The notes: generated by a model from the sequence alone, not told the origin. DNA of 64,000 nt from Paenibacillus lupini (GCF_011761355.1 NZ_JAASRW010000001.1:186001-250000); one strand, 5' to 3'. Numbered from the stretch's first letter, positions 35,198-44,870 are shown. Translations and numbers: made by a program.

Positions 35198-36376
35198 GTG
35201 AAGGTTACTCGCCGAATAGGAATAGGATTATGGATAGCCAGTTTGATATGGGGGACAAGCTTTGCAACGCCGGCATTCGCAGCGCCAAAGCCGATTCATA
35301 CCAGTGCAAATGCTTCTGCGCTTGTTGATGTTAAGTCAGGAAGACTGCTCTACAGCGAGAATGGAGATCAATCCATGCGAATAGCCAGCTTGACGAAGAT
35401 CATGACGGCTATTGTCGCGATTGAGCATGGCAAGCTTTCAGATCATGTGAAGACGAGCAAAACAGCGGTAGGCAAGGAAGGCTCATCGATCTATTTGCAG
35501 CTTGGTGAGGAAATGACGCTGCTTAATATGCTGTACGGGCTTATGCTCCGTTCAGGTAATGATGCGGCAACAGCAATTGCTGAGCATGTAGGTGGATCAG
35601 AAGAGGGCTTTGTTCACCTCATGAATGCGAAAGCGGAGATGTTAGGCCTTACTCATACGCAGTTTAAAAATCCACATGGCTTGGATGCGGAAGGGCATTA
35701 CTCTTCTGCAAATGATTTAGCAAAATTAACGGCTTATGCTTTAAGAAACCCGGTATTCGCCGAAATTGTTAGCACGAAGGTAAAGAGTGTTCCCAACCCT
35801 CATGAGAAGTGGCAATACAGCTGGGCAAACAAGAATAAAATGCTCGCAATGTATGAGGGGGCAGATGGAGTTAAAACCGGTTATACCAAAAAAGCTCTTC
35901 GCTGCCTGGTCAGTTCCGCAACAAGAAACGGACAGCAGATTGCGGCTGTGACGTTAAATGATCGAGATGACTGGATTGACCACCGCCATATGTTGGACTG
36001 GGGCTTTAAATACTATCCCCTTATGGAAGTAGCAAGCAAAGGGCAAACCTTAGCAGGTTATCCATATGCGGTTGGAAACTCGTTTTATTATCCGTTAGCC
36101 GAAGAGGAGCGGGACATGCTTCAATCCCGTCTTGTTGTACTTGATATGGCAACGATGAATTATAGGCTAGGGGAACGTGGTGCGCTGGAATGGTATTTGA
36201 ACGATCAGAAGATTGGATCCATTCCTGTTTATGATATTGGCAGCGCAAGAATGAGCTTGCCAGAACGCAAGCCGATGTCGGATGCCGCTATGCTTGATTA
36301 TAAGAGGGCAACAATGGAACGTGACAGTTTCATACATTCGATAACATCCGTTATCAATGCATTATTTGAAATGTAA
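35198..36376 (+). CDS. dacB: D-alanyl-D-alanine carboxypeptidase, DacB-like
   Basis: 392 residues, GTG start with AAAGGAG about 10 bases upstream. Signal peptide ends ATPAFAAPK (about 28). S11 motifs: ASLTKIMT (SxxK), RSGNDAA (SxN), GVKTGYT (KTG). Position before spmA-spmB matches B. subtilis DacB (PBP5*), which controls cortex cross-linking from the mother cell. Confidence 0.9.
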   Translation: MKVTRRIGIGLWIASLIWGTSFATPAFAAPKPIHTSANASALVDVKSGRLLYSENGDQSMRIASLTKIMTAIVAIEHGKLSDHVKTSKTAVGKEGSSIYLQLGEEMTLLNMLYGLMLRSGNDAATAIAEHVGGSEEGFVHLMNAKAEMLGLTHTQFKNPHGLDAEGHYSSANDLAKLTAYALRNPVFAEIVSTKVKSVPNPHEKWQYSWANKNKMLAMYEGADGVKTGYTKKALRCLVSSATRNGQQIAAVTLNDRDDWIDHRHMLDWGFKYYPLMEVASKGQTLAGYPYAVGNSFYYPLAEEERDMLQSRLVVLDMATMNYRLGERGALEWYLNDQKIGSIPVYDIGSARMSLPERKPMSDAAMLDYKRATMERDSFIHSITSVINALFEM

Positions 36377-36377
36377 G

Positions 36378-36460
36378 AAAGTATAGCAATACTTTTCTTA
36401 TATTTCACCCGCGAAACGAATGCTGCCCCTCTATAGGACGACGCAGCCGTTTACGCTTGG
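36378..36460 (+). repeat. Dispersed intergenic repeat, copy B
   Basis: AAAGTATAGCAATACTTTTC, TTATATTTCACCCGCGAAAC, GAATGCTGCCCCTCTATAGG, ACGACGCAGCCGTTTACGCT. Nearly 75% identical to copy A (25289-25375) with the same two hairpins. It lies between dacB and spmA. Confidence 0.75.
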
Positions 36461-36484
36461 CTAATCGGGGGAGGCGGCCAATTT

Positions 36485-37177
36485 ATGGTGAACTGGATAT
36501 GGTTGTTTTTTATCGTGGTAAGTGTAGTAGTTGGAGCAATTAATGGCAGAATTGATGCCGTTACGCAAGCGGCCTTTGATGGTGCTAAATCAGGAGTAAC
36601 GATAAGCTTTGGGCTGATTAGTATAATGGTGTTTTGGCTGGGAATGATGCGGATCGCAGAGGATGCGGGTATGCTGAAGAAGCTTGCCCGGATGTTAAGC
36701 CCTGTTGTGAAGCGTCTATTCCCGGACGTGCCACCTAATCACCCGGCAATGGGTTATATTATGAGTAATTTAAGCGCCAATCTGTTTGGATTAGGCAATG
36801 CAGCAACGCCAATGGGGATAAAAGCGATGCAGGAGCTTCAGAAGCTGAATCCTGACCAAACGACTGCAACGCCGGCAATGTGTACGCTGCTTGCGCTAAA
36901 TACCTCCAGCATAACTCTTGTACCTACAACGCTAATTGCGATTCGAATGAACTATGGTTCTGCGAATCCGGCAGAAATCGTCGGCACAACCCTGGCGGCG
37001 ACCTTTATTGCTACAGGCGCCGCTATCGCTGCTGACCGATGGTATCGCAGGCGATCGGCACCACCTCCAGGCAAGACCACTCGCATTTCTAAACAAATGC
37101 CGATCAAATCCTCCATAGATCCACCTGTCTCAGCATCAGCCACACTCCCAAGAGGAGGAGGTGGGGAAGTTGTTTGA
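36485..37177 (+). CDS. spmA: Spore maturation protein A
   Basis: 230 residues, membrane protein with the nucleoside-recognition (Gate) domain. MSNLSANLFGLGNAATPMG is the family signature. A Pro/Lys-rich tail (about 190-230) is longer than in Bacillus. SpmA and SpmB are needed for spore core dehydration. Overlaps the start of spmB. Confidence 0.9.
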   Translation: MVNWIWLFFIVVSVVVGAINGRIDAVTQAAFDGAKSGVTISFGLISIMVFWLGMMRIAEDAGMLKKLARMLSPVVKRLFPDVPPNHPAMGYIMSNLSANLFGLGNAATPMGIKAMQELQKLNPDQTTATPAMCTLLALNTSSITLVPTTLIAIRMNYGSANPAEIVGTTLAATFIATGAAIAADRWYRRRSAPPPGKTTRISKQMPIKSSIDPPVSASATLPRGGGGEVV

Positions 37178-37703
37178 GTTGTTTACCCGTCTGTCAGCTT
37201 GGCTTATTCCAGCAATTATTGTATTTATCCCATTATATGCTGCCTTTCGTAAAGTCCCTGTTTATGAAACCTTTATCGAGGGAGCAAAAGACGGATTTGG
37301 CACCGCCATTAATATTATCCCTGCTCTTGTAGGCATGATGGTGGCGATCAGTATGTTCCGCGCGTCCGGTGCAATGGATCTCATGCTGGGCGCCGTCCGT
37401 CCCTTGTTTGATCTGTTGAGCATACCGACGGAGGTATTGCCGCTTGGTATTCTTCGGCCGCTTACCGGTGCAGGTTCACTCGCATTCACCGCAGATCTTA
37501 TCGCCACACATGGGCCGGACTCGTTGATCGGCCGTATTGCTTCGACGATCCAAGGCAGCACTGATACAACGCTGTATGTGCTGACGGTTTATTTTGGTGC
37601 TATTGGTATTCGAAAGACAAAATATGCCTTGAAAGTAGGCTTATTCTCGGATCTTGTCGGATTTTTGGCAGCAATTCTTATTTGTATGTACATATTCAAG
37701 TAG
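37170..37703 (+). CDS. spmB: Spore maturation protein B
   Basis: 177 residues (B. subtilis 178) from a TTG at 37170 placed 8 bases after GGAGG; the GTG at 37161 overlaps that site. About four membrane helices and the Gate motif PLTGAGSLAFTADLIA. Translationally coupled to spmA (8-base overlap). Confidence 0.88.
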   Translation: MFELFTRLSAWLIPAIIVFIPLYAAFRKVPVYETFIEGAKDGFGTAINIIPALVGMMVAISMFRASGAMDLMLGAVRPLFDLLSIPTEVLPLGILRPLTGAGSLAFTADLIATHGPDSLIGRIASTIQGSTDTTLYVLTVYFGAIGIRKTKYALKVGLFSDLVGFLAAILICMYIFK

Positions 37704-37758
37704 TCGCGACTTGTGCTTTCCCTTCCATATCGTTATGATGGAGGTTGAGGTGAAAGCA

Positions 37759-38502
37759 TTGGAACGTTTACAAAAGATATTAGCTCAAGCGGGTATCGCA
37801 TCCCGTCGAAAATGCGAAGAGATGATATTAGCCGGTGCCGTAGAGGTAAACGGTGAGAAAGTAACAACGCTTGGCGTCAAAGCGGACCCAACGACTGATG
37901 AGATTAAGGTTAACGGCAAGTCGATCCGCAGTGAGAAAAAGATCTATTTGATGCTGAATAAACCAAAAGGTGTCATCACTAGCGCGAAGGATCCGCAAGG
38001 GCGCAAAGTGGTGGCTGATTTTTTGCCCGGTATTAGGGAGCGTGTCTATCCGGTTGGACGTCTGGATTACGATACGGAAGGTCTGCTTTTGCTAACGAAT
38101 GACGGTGAGTTTGCCAATCTGCTAACGCATCCAAGTCATCACGTACCGAAGATGTATTTCGCAACAGTCAAAGGCACACCACATGGTTCTTTGCTGGAGA
38201 AATTGAAGTCCGGTATTATGCTTGAGGATGGAATGACAGCACCGGCAGATGTTGAATATCAGGATGTTGATGAGGAGAATAAGACCTCAACAATCCGTAT
38301 TACAATCTACGAAGGTCGTAATCGACAAGTACGTCGGATGTTCGACGCAATCAATCATCCGGTTGTGAGATTAAGACGTGTGAAATTCGGCGATATTGGT
38401 CTTCAGAACTTGGCGAGAGGTCAGTTCAGACACCTGACTCCGGTTGAAGTGAAAGAGCTTCGGGAAGCGGCTCGCAAGACACATAAAGTTCATAAAAAGT
38501 AA
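37759..38502 (+). CDS. rluB: 23S rRNA pseudouridine synthase RluB
   Basis: 247 residues from a TTG at 37759, which gives the family N-terminus MERLQKILAQAGIASRR and has GAGGTG 6 bases upstream. A GTG at 37750 is the alternative. S4 RNA-binding domain (1-60), then the catalytic domain with Asp in VGRLDYDTEGLLLLTNDG and EGRNRQVRRMF. Modifies helix 89-93 region of 23S rRNA. Confidence 0.9.
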   Translation: MERLQKILAQAGIASRRKCEEMILAGAVEVNGEKVTTLGVKADPTTDEIKVNGKSIRSEKKIYLMLNKPKGVITSAKDPQGRKVVADFLPGIRERVYPVGRLDYDTEGLLLLTNDGEFANLLTHPSHHVPKMYFATVKGTPHGSLLEKLKSGIMLEDGMTAPADVEYQDVDEENKTSTIRITIYEGRNRQVRRMFDAINHPVVRLRRVKFGDIGLQNLARGQFRHLTPVEVKELREAARKTHKVHKK

Positions 38503-38504
38503 GC

Positions 38505-38533
38505 GGCGGCAGCGGTTATTGCCGCCCGTTTTT
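38505..38533 (+). terminator. Rho-independent terminator after rluB
   Basis: GGCGGCA and TGCCGCC around GCGGTTAT, followed by CGTTTTTC, 2 bases after the rluB stop. Confidence 0.8.
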
Positions 38534-38593
38534 CGTTATAATGAATGTATTCTAAGCTGACATCAATGGTGAAATGTAGGTGATGGGACAGGA

Positions 38594-39121
38594 ATGGGCA
38601 AGTATCGAAAAACGGTGCAAATTGTCATTCTGCTTGCCGTGCTTGTTGTAGGCGGATATGCCATTGGCAATACGTTATTCGCTGCAAATGAAGGTGGAAT
38701 CCCGAAGATTGGGGAACAAACGCCAGATTTTACGCTGGTAGATTTGCAGGGGAATACGCACAATTTATCTGATTATAAAGGTAAGGCTGTCGTTATTAAC
38801 TTTTGGGGCAGTTTTTGTCCGCCTTGCGTAAAGGAAATGCCAGAGTTCGAGCGTCAGTACGAGAAGTGGAAGGACGCAGGACTTGAGATACTGGCGATTA
38901 ACTTAAGCGAAGACACGCTTACTGTGAACAATTTCGTTCGCCGGTTTGATCTGAGTTATCCGATTTTAAGAGATGTGAACCGGAAGACAGAGCATAAATA
39001 CGGACTGGAGTCGTATCCGACAACCTTCTTTGTACTGCCGGATGGGACCGTTCAGGATGTTTTTGTGGGTGGTATGAGCGAGGAGGATATTGATTCACGT
39101 GTAGACAAGCTGCTTCAGTAA
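38594..39121 (+). CDS. resA: Thiol-disulfide oxidoreductase ResA
   Basis: 175 residues. N-terminal membrane anchor (about 8-28) and an extracytoplasmic thioredoxin fold with the active site FCPPC (about residues 75-79), where Bacillus ResA has CEPC. It reduces apocytochrome c before haem attachment. cis-Pro motif SYPTTFFV is present. First of resABCDE. Confidence 0.92.
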   Translation: MGKYRKTVQIVILLAVLVVGGYAIGNTLFAANEGGIPKIGEQTPDFTLVDLQGNTHNLSDYKGKAVVINFWGSFCPPCVKEMPEFERQYEKWKDAGLEILAINLSEDTLTVNNFVRRFDLSYPILRDVNRKTEHKYGLESYPTTFFVLPDGTVQDVFVGGMSEEDIDSRVDKLLQ

Positions 39122-39168
39122 GATTGCCTCGAGTTAGAGGCTGATGGATGGGATTAGGGGGTTTCACG

Positions 39169-40836
39169 GTGTTATCTCTACCTAACACGAAATGCGAATG
39201 CGGACATCAGAATGCCGTTGGTACCGTGCTGTGCGAAAGCTGCGGCAAACCGCTTATGGAAGACATGGAATCAGATGCCCCGCTCGAGATGCGATACGAC
39301 GGCGTAGCGAGAAGGTCGCAGAAGAGTAATCCAAGCTGGATTGACCGGATTTGGAATTTCTTCTCGTCCGTCAAGATTGCTGTTTATCTCATTGTCATTA
39401 CATTGATCACGGCAATGTTTGGTACCATTTACCCGCAGGAAGGCTCATTCCTGAATAATTTCGAGCCTTCTATCTATTACGAGGAGACATACGGTTTATC
39501 CGGCAAGCTTTATTATAAGCTGGGATTGTCTCATACATACGATTCATGGTGGTTCATTACACTGCTTGTTATGATTGGTACTTCTCTTGTGATCTGCAGC
39601 TTGGACCGCGTGCTGCCGCTGTATAGAGCACTAAGCAAGCAGCAGATCCGCAAACATTTGCGTTTCATAACGAGACAGAAGACAGTGTACAATGCCCCGA
39701 TTGAGGGAGACTCTGAAGAATGGGTGAAGCAGTTCTCCACTCATTTGAAGAAAAAGCATTACAAAGTGTATACAGACGGAACTGCGATGCTTGCCGAGAA
39801 AAACCGGTTCAGCCGCTGGGGGCCTTATATTAATCATATCGGCTTGATCTTGTTCTTGCTCGCTATCTTAGGCAGAAGCCTTCCTGGCTGGCAAATGGAC
39901 AGCTATGTGAGCATACCAGACGGTGATACGGTTCAGATCGAGGGTACGAACTACTACGTGAAAAACGAGAAGTTCACAGTCGAGTATTATACGGATGACG
40001 AATTGCCGCCAGAACTTCATGGCACTCTCCGCGCCAAACGTTACGAGACTGCAGCAGTTCTTTATAAATGTACTAGCAACTGCGGTGAAAATGCTACGGG
40101 TGAACCTGAGCTGAAAAAAATCAAAAAGCAGGACATCCTTGTGAATCATCCGCTCAAGTATGATGGGCTTAAGCTGTATCAGTTTGACTACGATGTTACG
40201 CCAAAGCTGAAAAGTGTTAGTCCGGAACTCATAAATAAGGAGACTGGCGAGAGCTACGGGAAATTTGATTTGCCAATGAAGGATGCACCTCTGGATTATA
40301 AGCTGGGGCCTTACACGATGAAGCTTGCGGCTAATTATATGGAGTTCAGCATTGGCGAAGATGGGGAACCCGTAACGCTCAGCCGTGATCCGAATGCACC
40401 AGCCTTTATCTTCCTGATTACAGGTCCAGGGTTACCTGAGAAGGGTCAGCCTTATATCTACTTCCCGATGCAGAAGGATAAAGAGAAATTTGGACAAGAC
40501 ACAATTAATGCTGCGATTTCGAACAAGCTGGAGATTAAAGTGAATGGCATGGACAATGTTCACTTTGCCGAAGCTTCCACTTACTTGAACGTACGTAAGG
40601 ACAAGGCTCTTACTTATGTTTGGTATGGGGCAGCCATTTCGATGCTGGGATTATTACTTGGCTCTTACTGGCAGCATCGGCGCATTTGGCTGCGGATCGA
40701 CGACGGTAAGCTATCGCTTGGCGCACATACAAATAAAAACTGGTACGGCATGAGAGCAGACGTGGCTTACGCACTCCGGAAGACCGGAATTGACGTAGAA
40801 CCTAAGTCGCTTGATAACGGAGGGAATAACGCGTGA
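39169..40836 (+). CDS. resB: Cytochrome c biogenesis protein ResB (Ccs1) with an N-terminal zinc ribbon
   Basis: 555 residues from a GTG at 39169 after AGGGGGT; an ATG at 39148 is possible. Residues 6-30 form a short zinc-ribbon-like CxC-x11-CxxC (KCECGHQNAVGTVLCESCGK) not usual in Bacillus ResB. Then four membrane helices (about 65-88, 122-142, 222-244 and 490-512) flank a large extracytoplasmic domain. With ResC it carries haem and ligates it to apocytochrome. Overlaps resC by four bases. Confidence 0.92.
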   Translation: MLSLPNTKCECGHQNAVGTVLCESCGKPLMEDMESDAPLEMRYDGVARRSQKSNPSWIDRIWNFFSSVKIAVYLIVITLITAMFGTIYPQEGSFLNNFEPSIYYEETYGLSGKLYYKLGLSHTYDSWWFITLLVMIGTSLVICSLDRVLPLYRALSKQQIRKHLRFITRQKTVYNAPIEGDSEEWVKQFSTHLKKKHYKVYTDGTAMLAEKNRFSRWGPYINHIGLILFLLAILGRSLPGWQMDSYVSIPDGDTVQIEGTNYYVKNEKFTVEYYTDDELPPELHGTLRAKRYETAAVLYKCTSNCGENATGEPELKKIKKQDILVNHPLKYDGLKLYQFDYDVTPKLKSVSPELINKETGESYGKFDLPMKDAPLDYKLGPYTMKLAANYMEFSIGEDGEPVTLSRDPNAPAFIFLITGPGLPEKGQPYIYFPMQKDKEKFGQDTINAAISNKLEIKVNGMDNVHFAEASTYLNVRKDKALTYVWYGAAISMLGLLLGSYWQHRRIWLRIDDGKLSLGAHTNKNWYGMRADVAYALRKTGIDVEPKSLDNGGNNA

Positions 40837-42092
40837 GTTATGTCGATTTCAGCAGCGATGCCTTTATCGCCGCCTTTTTCCTATATTGCTTTGCATTCCT
40901 GTTCTATGTAGTTACAATTGCAGGGAAAAAATGGAGCAACCGTGATCCGATAAAACATGAGAAACGCTGGTCGCGTATCTCGTTTATCACATCGTCACTC
41001 GGCCTTGCGGCCCATCTGACGTTCTTCTTTACAAGATGGATTGGAAGCGGTCAAATTCCAACAAGTAATATGTATGAGTTTATTACCTTCCTAGGCATGG
41101 CTATTATGATCGCATTCACAATCGTATATGCGATCTACCGAGTGCCTTTACTTGGAATGTTCGCCTTACCGCTAGTTGTACTGGTAGTGGCTTACGCATC
41201 TGTATTCCCGCAAGAGGTTCAGCCGCTTATTCCAGCACTGAGCTCCATGTGGCTGAAGGTGCATGTAACGACTGCAGCTACTGGGGAAGCATTCTTCGCG
41301 GTAGGCTTTGCAGCAGGATTGATGTATCTCCTCCGTGTGGTTGACTTTAAGCAAACCTCAAAGGAAGCTAGAAGAGATCAGTTTTGGGTAGAATTCTCTT
41401 TATATACGATTGTCCTTGTTATTGGCTTCATTGCTGTTGTATTTATTTTCAAAGGGGCAGGCTACGAGGCTACATTTACTCAAGAGAAAGTCACTATCGA
41501 CAGTAAAGGCGTGGATCATTCCTCGACCGATACAGCCAATTATACGCTGCCGCCAATTGTTAAACCTTATAACAGCCAAGCCGTTCAGATGGATTCTTTT
41601 CTTGGTATGGATAAGCCATTGTTCGAAGCACCAAGCTGGTTAACTGGTGTTAATGGAGGACGTAAGTTAAATACGGTAATCTGGTCTGTAATTGCAGGTT
41701 CTATTTTGTACGGATTAATTCGCTTGCTGTTCCGTAAACGGATTGGTGCAGTTATCCATCCGCTGATGGAAGATATAGATCCGGAAGATCTGGATGAAAT
41801 CAGCTATCGTGCAATTGCGATCGGCTTCCCAATCTTTACGCTAGGTGCCCTTATCTTCGCAATGATCTGGGCGAACATCGCATGGGGCCGCTTCTGGGGC
41901 TGGGATCCGAAGGAAGTATGGGCGCTTATCTCTTGGCTCTACTACAGTGCCTACTTGCACTTCCGTCTATCGCGCGGCTGGCAGGGCAAACGCTCTTCGT
42001 GGCTCGCGGTTATCGGTTTCGTCGTTATCTTGTTCACATTGGTAGGGGTTAACCTCGTTATCGCTGGTTTGCACTCTTACGCAGGCGTATAA
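40833..42092 (+). CDS. resC: Cytochrome c biogenesis protein ResC (CcsA)
   Basis: 419 residues, polytopic, with the haem-handling tryptophan-rich motif WGRFWGWDPKEVWALISW and conserved membrane histidines (FGLHSYAG-like end, LAAHL, LKVHV). GTG start overlaps the resB stop (GTGA), so the two are coupled. Forms the System II synthase with ResB. An insert of about 70 residues before the WWD domain contains an acidic stretch (EDIDPEDLDEIS). Confidence 0.93.
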   Translation: MSYVDFSSDAFIAAFFLYCFAFLFYVVTIAGKKWSNRDPIKHEKRWSRISFITSSLGLAAHLTFFFTRWIGSGQIPTSNMYEFITFLGMAIMIAFTIVYAIYRVPLLGMFALPLVVLVVAYASVFPQEVQPLIPALSSMWLKVHVTTAATGEAFFAVGFAAGLMYLLRVVDFKQTSKEARRDQFWVEFSLYTIVLVIGFIAVVFIFKGAGYEATFTQEKVTIDSKGVDHSSTDTANYTLPPIVKPYNSQAVQMDSFLGMDKPLFEAPSWLTGVNGGRKLNTVIWSVIAGSILYGLIRLLFRKRIGAVIHPLMEDIDPEDLDEISYRAIAIGFPIFTLGALIFAMIWANIAWGRFWGWDPKEVWALISWLYYSAYLHFRLSRGWQGKRSSWLAVIGFVVILFTLVGVNLVIAGLHSYAGV

Positions 42093-42130
42093 TCATTAAT
42101 AATAAATTGTTTTGAAAGGAGCAACACCGC

Positions 42131-42847
42131 ATGTCCGACTATGCAAGCCGTATTCTAGTGGTAGATGACGAGGAACGGATTCGTCGTTTGCTGAAAATGT
42201 ATTTGGAGAAGGAAGGCTATCTGATCGACGAAGCGGAAGACGGTGAGACCGCGCTTCGGCTCGCAACAGTAACCGATTATGCGCTTATTCTGCTCGACGT
42301 TATGCTTCCAGGCATTGACGGCGTGGAGGTGTGCTCCCGCTTGCGGCAAGTAAAAGCAACGCCGGTTATTATGCTGACGGCCAAAGGCGAAGAAATGAAC
42401 CGTGTGCAAGGCTTTGAAGTTGGTGCAGACGATTATGTCGTGAAGCCATTCAGTCCACGCGAAGTCATTTATCGGGTAAAGGCGATTTTGCGCCGCTCAT
42501 CCGCTACGGCCTTTTTGACAAAAGAAGTGAATTCAAGCAACAATATTGTTTTCCCGCATCTCGTTATTGAACATGATGCACACCGCGTATCGGCTGGAGG
42601 ACAGGAAGTGAGCTTAACTCCTAAAGAGTATGAGCTGCTGCATTATTTGGCCGTATCGCCGGATAAAGTGTTCTCGCGTGAGGAACTGCTGAAGGATGTA
42701 TGGAACTATGAGTTCTTTGGTGATCTGCGTACGGTAGATACTCATGTGAAGCGCCTGCGTGAAAAGTTAAATAAAGTATCGCCTGATGCTGCTTCGATGA
42801 TTACGACAGTATGGGGCGTCGGTTATAAGCTTGAGGTACCGAAGTAA
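42131..42847 (+). CDS. resD: Response regulator ResD
   Basis: 238 residues, OmpR/PhoB class. Receiver domain (1-120): VVDDEERIRRL, phospho-acceptor Asp in LLDVMLPG, VKPFSPREV. Winged helix (about 140-236): LTPKEYELLHYLA and RTVDTHVKRLREKL. Activates respiration, cytochrome and fermentation genes under low oxygen. AAAGGAG precedes the ATG. Confidence 0.93.
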   Translation: MSDYASRILVVDDEERIRRLLKMYLEKEGYLIDEAEDGETALRLATVTDYALILLDVMLPGIDGVEVCSRLRQVKATPVIMLTAKGEEMNRVQGFEVGADDYVVKPFSPREVIYRVKAILRRSSATAFLTKEVNSSNNIVFPHLVIEHDAHRVSAGGQEVSLTPKEYELLHYLAVSPDKVFSREELLKDVWNYEFFGDLRTVDTHVKRLREKLNKVSPDAASMITTVWGVGYKLEVPK

Positions 42848-44307
42848 TGAGGCTGTTGAAACGTTGGGGGAACTTTGCCCTGCATACGGTAGTTGGGAAA
42901 CTGTGGTGGACGATTATGTTTCTCGTCGCACTTGTCCTCGTTATTCTTGGGACGTTCCTGCTCCAGTATATCGATATTGCATTTAAGGATTACCAGCATC
43001 AGATTAAAGTGTTGTTTATTGTTGTAGCCGTTATTGGTTTTCTGCTTTCTACGTTCTTCGCGTTCTTCCTGTCGTCACGGATTCAGCAGCCATTGCTGGC
43101 GCTGAAGAAAGCAGCGGATTCCATTGCAGGCGGTAATTATAAGACAAAAGTAGAAATTCGTTCTTCGGATGAGATCGGTGATCTTGCCAAAACATTTAAC
43201 CATATGACCGAACAGCTGGAGATGCTGATTGATGATCTGAATCACGAGAAGGAGCATCTCTCCAGCATTCTGCGCAGTATGGGCGATGCGGTAATTACCT
43301 TTGGCGCAGATGGCGAGGTTATTCTTACAAACCCTCCAGGTCATATGCTGGTAAGCCGCTGGTCGGATCTCGATATGGATATTGATCTGGAAGATGAAGG
43401 AGCGCCTTCGTTCCACTGCGTGCCCGGTCCGCTGCGGGATACGTTCCAGCGTGTCATGCAAGCGGGACGCGATTGTACGAATAAAGTGCAAGTCCATAAC
43501 AATGTATGGTCGGTTGTAATGGCGCCTCTTCAGACAGATGGTGTCATTCGTGGTGCTGTTGCCGTTATCCGAAATGTAACAGAAGAGCATAAGCTCGAGA
43601 AGCTGCGTCGGGACTTTGTCGCTAACGTCTCCCATGAGATTCGGACACCACTTTCAATGCTGCAAGGTTACAGTGAAGCCCTTCTTGATGATATCGTGGC
43701 TTCGCCGGAAGAGCGGAAAGAGCTCGTCCAAGTCATCTATGATGAGTCTCTTCGGATGGGCAGGCTTGTAAATGACTTCCTCGATATGGCCCGGATGGAA
43801 GCCGGTCATGTTGAGCTCAGTCTGCAGGAGTTTGATATGAGTAATGTTGTGAGGCGTGTTCATCGGAAATTCCAAGTGTATGCGAAGGAACGAGATGTCA
43901 GCTTGATTGCAGATCTCTCAGATGAACCGCTTGCTGTTTATGAGGCGGATGAGGACCGGATTGAGCAGGTATTGACGAATCTGATGGATAACGCGCTTCG
44001 TCACACTCCAGCAGGTAAATCGATCCGAATAGCCGGAGACCTCGCGATGATTAATAAGAAACGTTATGTGAAGCTGATTATTGCTGACGAAGGGCAGGGT
44101 ATTCCTAGCGAGGATGTCCCGTATATTTTTGAACGGTTCTACAAAGCCGATAAAGCACGTAAACGTGGTGCATCGGGTGGTACCGGACTAGGACTTGCTA
44201 TCGTCAAAAATATCATTACTCAGCATAATGGCCGAATCGAAGTCGACAGCGTCCTCGGTAAAGGCACGACATTCACTTTGCTGCTGCCTGTCGAATCCAA
44301 TCAATAG
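42847..44307 (+). CDS. resE: Sensor histidine kinase ResE
   Basis: 486 residues. Two membrane helices (about 19-42 and 56-76), a very short intervening loop, HAMP (about 78-130), a PAS-like domain (about 135-240), HisKA with FVANVSHEIRTPLSMLQGY and the ATPase domain with N box NLMDNALRHTP, G1 DEGQGIP and G2 GGTGLGLAIV. ATG overlaps the resD stop by one base. The lack of a large extracytoplasmic domain (about 13 residues between helices) differs from B. subtilis ResE. Confidence 0.92.
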   Translation: MRLLKRWGNFALHTVVGKLWWTIMFLVALVLVILGTFLLQYIDIAFKDYQHQIKVLFIVVAVIGFLLSTFFAFFLSSRIQQPLLALKKAADSIAGGNYKTKVEIRSSDEIGDLAKTFNHMTEQLEMLIDDLNHEKEHLSSILRSMGDAVITFGADGEVILTNPPGHMLVSRWSDLDMDIDLEDEGAPSFHCVPGPLRDTFQRVMQAGRDCTNKVQVHNNVWSVVMAPLQTDGVIRGAVAVIRNVTEEHKLEKLRRDFVANVSHEIRTPLSMLQGYSEALLDDIVASPEERKELVQVIYDESLRMGRLVNDFLDMARMEAGHVELSLQEFDMSNVVRRVHRKFQVYAKERDVSLIADLSDEPLAVYEADEDRIEQVLTNLMDNALRHTPAGKSIRIAGDLAMINKKRYVKLIIADEGQGIPSEDVPYIFERFYKADKARKRGASGGTGLGLAIVKNIITQHNGRIEVDSVLGKGTTFTLLLPVESNQ

Positions 44308-44314
44308 ATGTCAC

Positions 44315-44342
44315 TACGCTCCCTTCGGGGAGCGTTTTTTTG
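44315..44342 (+). terminator. Rho-independent terminator of the res operon
   Basis: ACGCTCCC, loop TTCG, GGGAGCGT, then seven T (44315-44342), 8 bases after the resE stop. Confidence 0.95.
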
Positions 44343-44440
44343 TTGAATGAGGGGATTTAATCTTGTTGTTCGTGAAACAATGTTGTTTGCTGACGGTGTC
44401 GGTCTCTGGGGGCTTGAGGTTGGCTCGCCAGGCTCGTGGC

Positions 44441-44610
44441 ACGCTCGTGGAACGCTCGTGGGACGGGGTAACGTGCTTTCGGCCGCTGTTGTCTGTCCAT
44501 TGCCTCGGATTGGAATTGGGCTAGGGTAGGCAATGGACAGACAAAGGCGGAAGCTCCGCTCCTCAAGCACGTTACCCCTTACCCTCTCGCACCGAGCCCC
44601 CAAGAGCCAC
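44441..44610. repeat. Long structured repeat, copy 1
   Basis: Perfect outer arms GGGGTAACGTGCTT (44465-44478) and AAGCACGTTACCCC (44564-44577) enclose inner arms TTGTCTGTCCATTGCCT (44489-44505) and AGGCAATGGACAGACAA (44527-44543), 17 bp perfect. A small hairpin GCGGA-AGC-TCCGC sits in the 3' side junction. The unit recurs 265 bases downstream. Flanks are GC-rich: three GCTCGTGG repeats on the left and CCCTCTCGC/GAGCC on the right. Confidence 0.85.
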
Positions 44611-44650
44611 GCGCGCCGTGCTGCGCTTGCGCGGGACCGAGACCGGGAAT

Positions 44651-44673
44651 GCCACACCAATATGGGGTGTGGC
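44651..44673. repeat. Short hairpin between the structured repeats
   Basis: GCCACACC, loop AATATGG, GGTGTGGC: an 8-bp perfect stem midway between the two long repeat copies. No T-run. Confidence 0.6.
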
Positions 44674-44705
44674 AGGCGAGGGGCAAAGAGCGAAGAGCAA
44701 AGAAC

Positions 44706-44870
44706 ATAGGCTCGATTGCTCGAGGGGCGGGGTTAGCGTGCTTTCGGCCGCTGTTGTCTACCCATTGCCTCCGATTATAATTGGGTTAGGGCAGGCAATG
44801 GACAGACAAAGGCGGACGCTCCGCTCCTCAAGCACGTAACCTCTTATCCCCCTCGCGAGCCATGGGCCGC
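44706..44870. repeat. Long structured repeat, copy 2
   Basis: Same layout as copy 1 with changes: outer arms GGGGTTAGCGTGCTT and AAGCACGTAACCTC, inner arms TTGTCTACCCATTGCCT and AGGCAATGGACAGACAA, junction hairpin GCGGA-CGC-TCCGC. GTA AC / GTTAC in copy 1 has become GTTA / TAAC here, a compensatory change in the outer stem. About 80% identity over 165 bases. Confidence 0.85.

Noticed and set aside
44347..44839. Several 60-73-codon ORFs across the structured repeats
   Set aside because: They run through both arms of the inverted repeats, lack ribosome binding sites and have no plausible protein composition.
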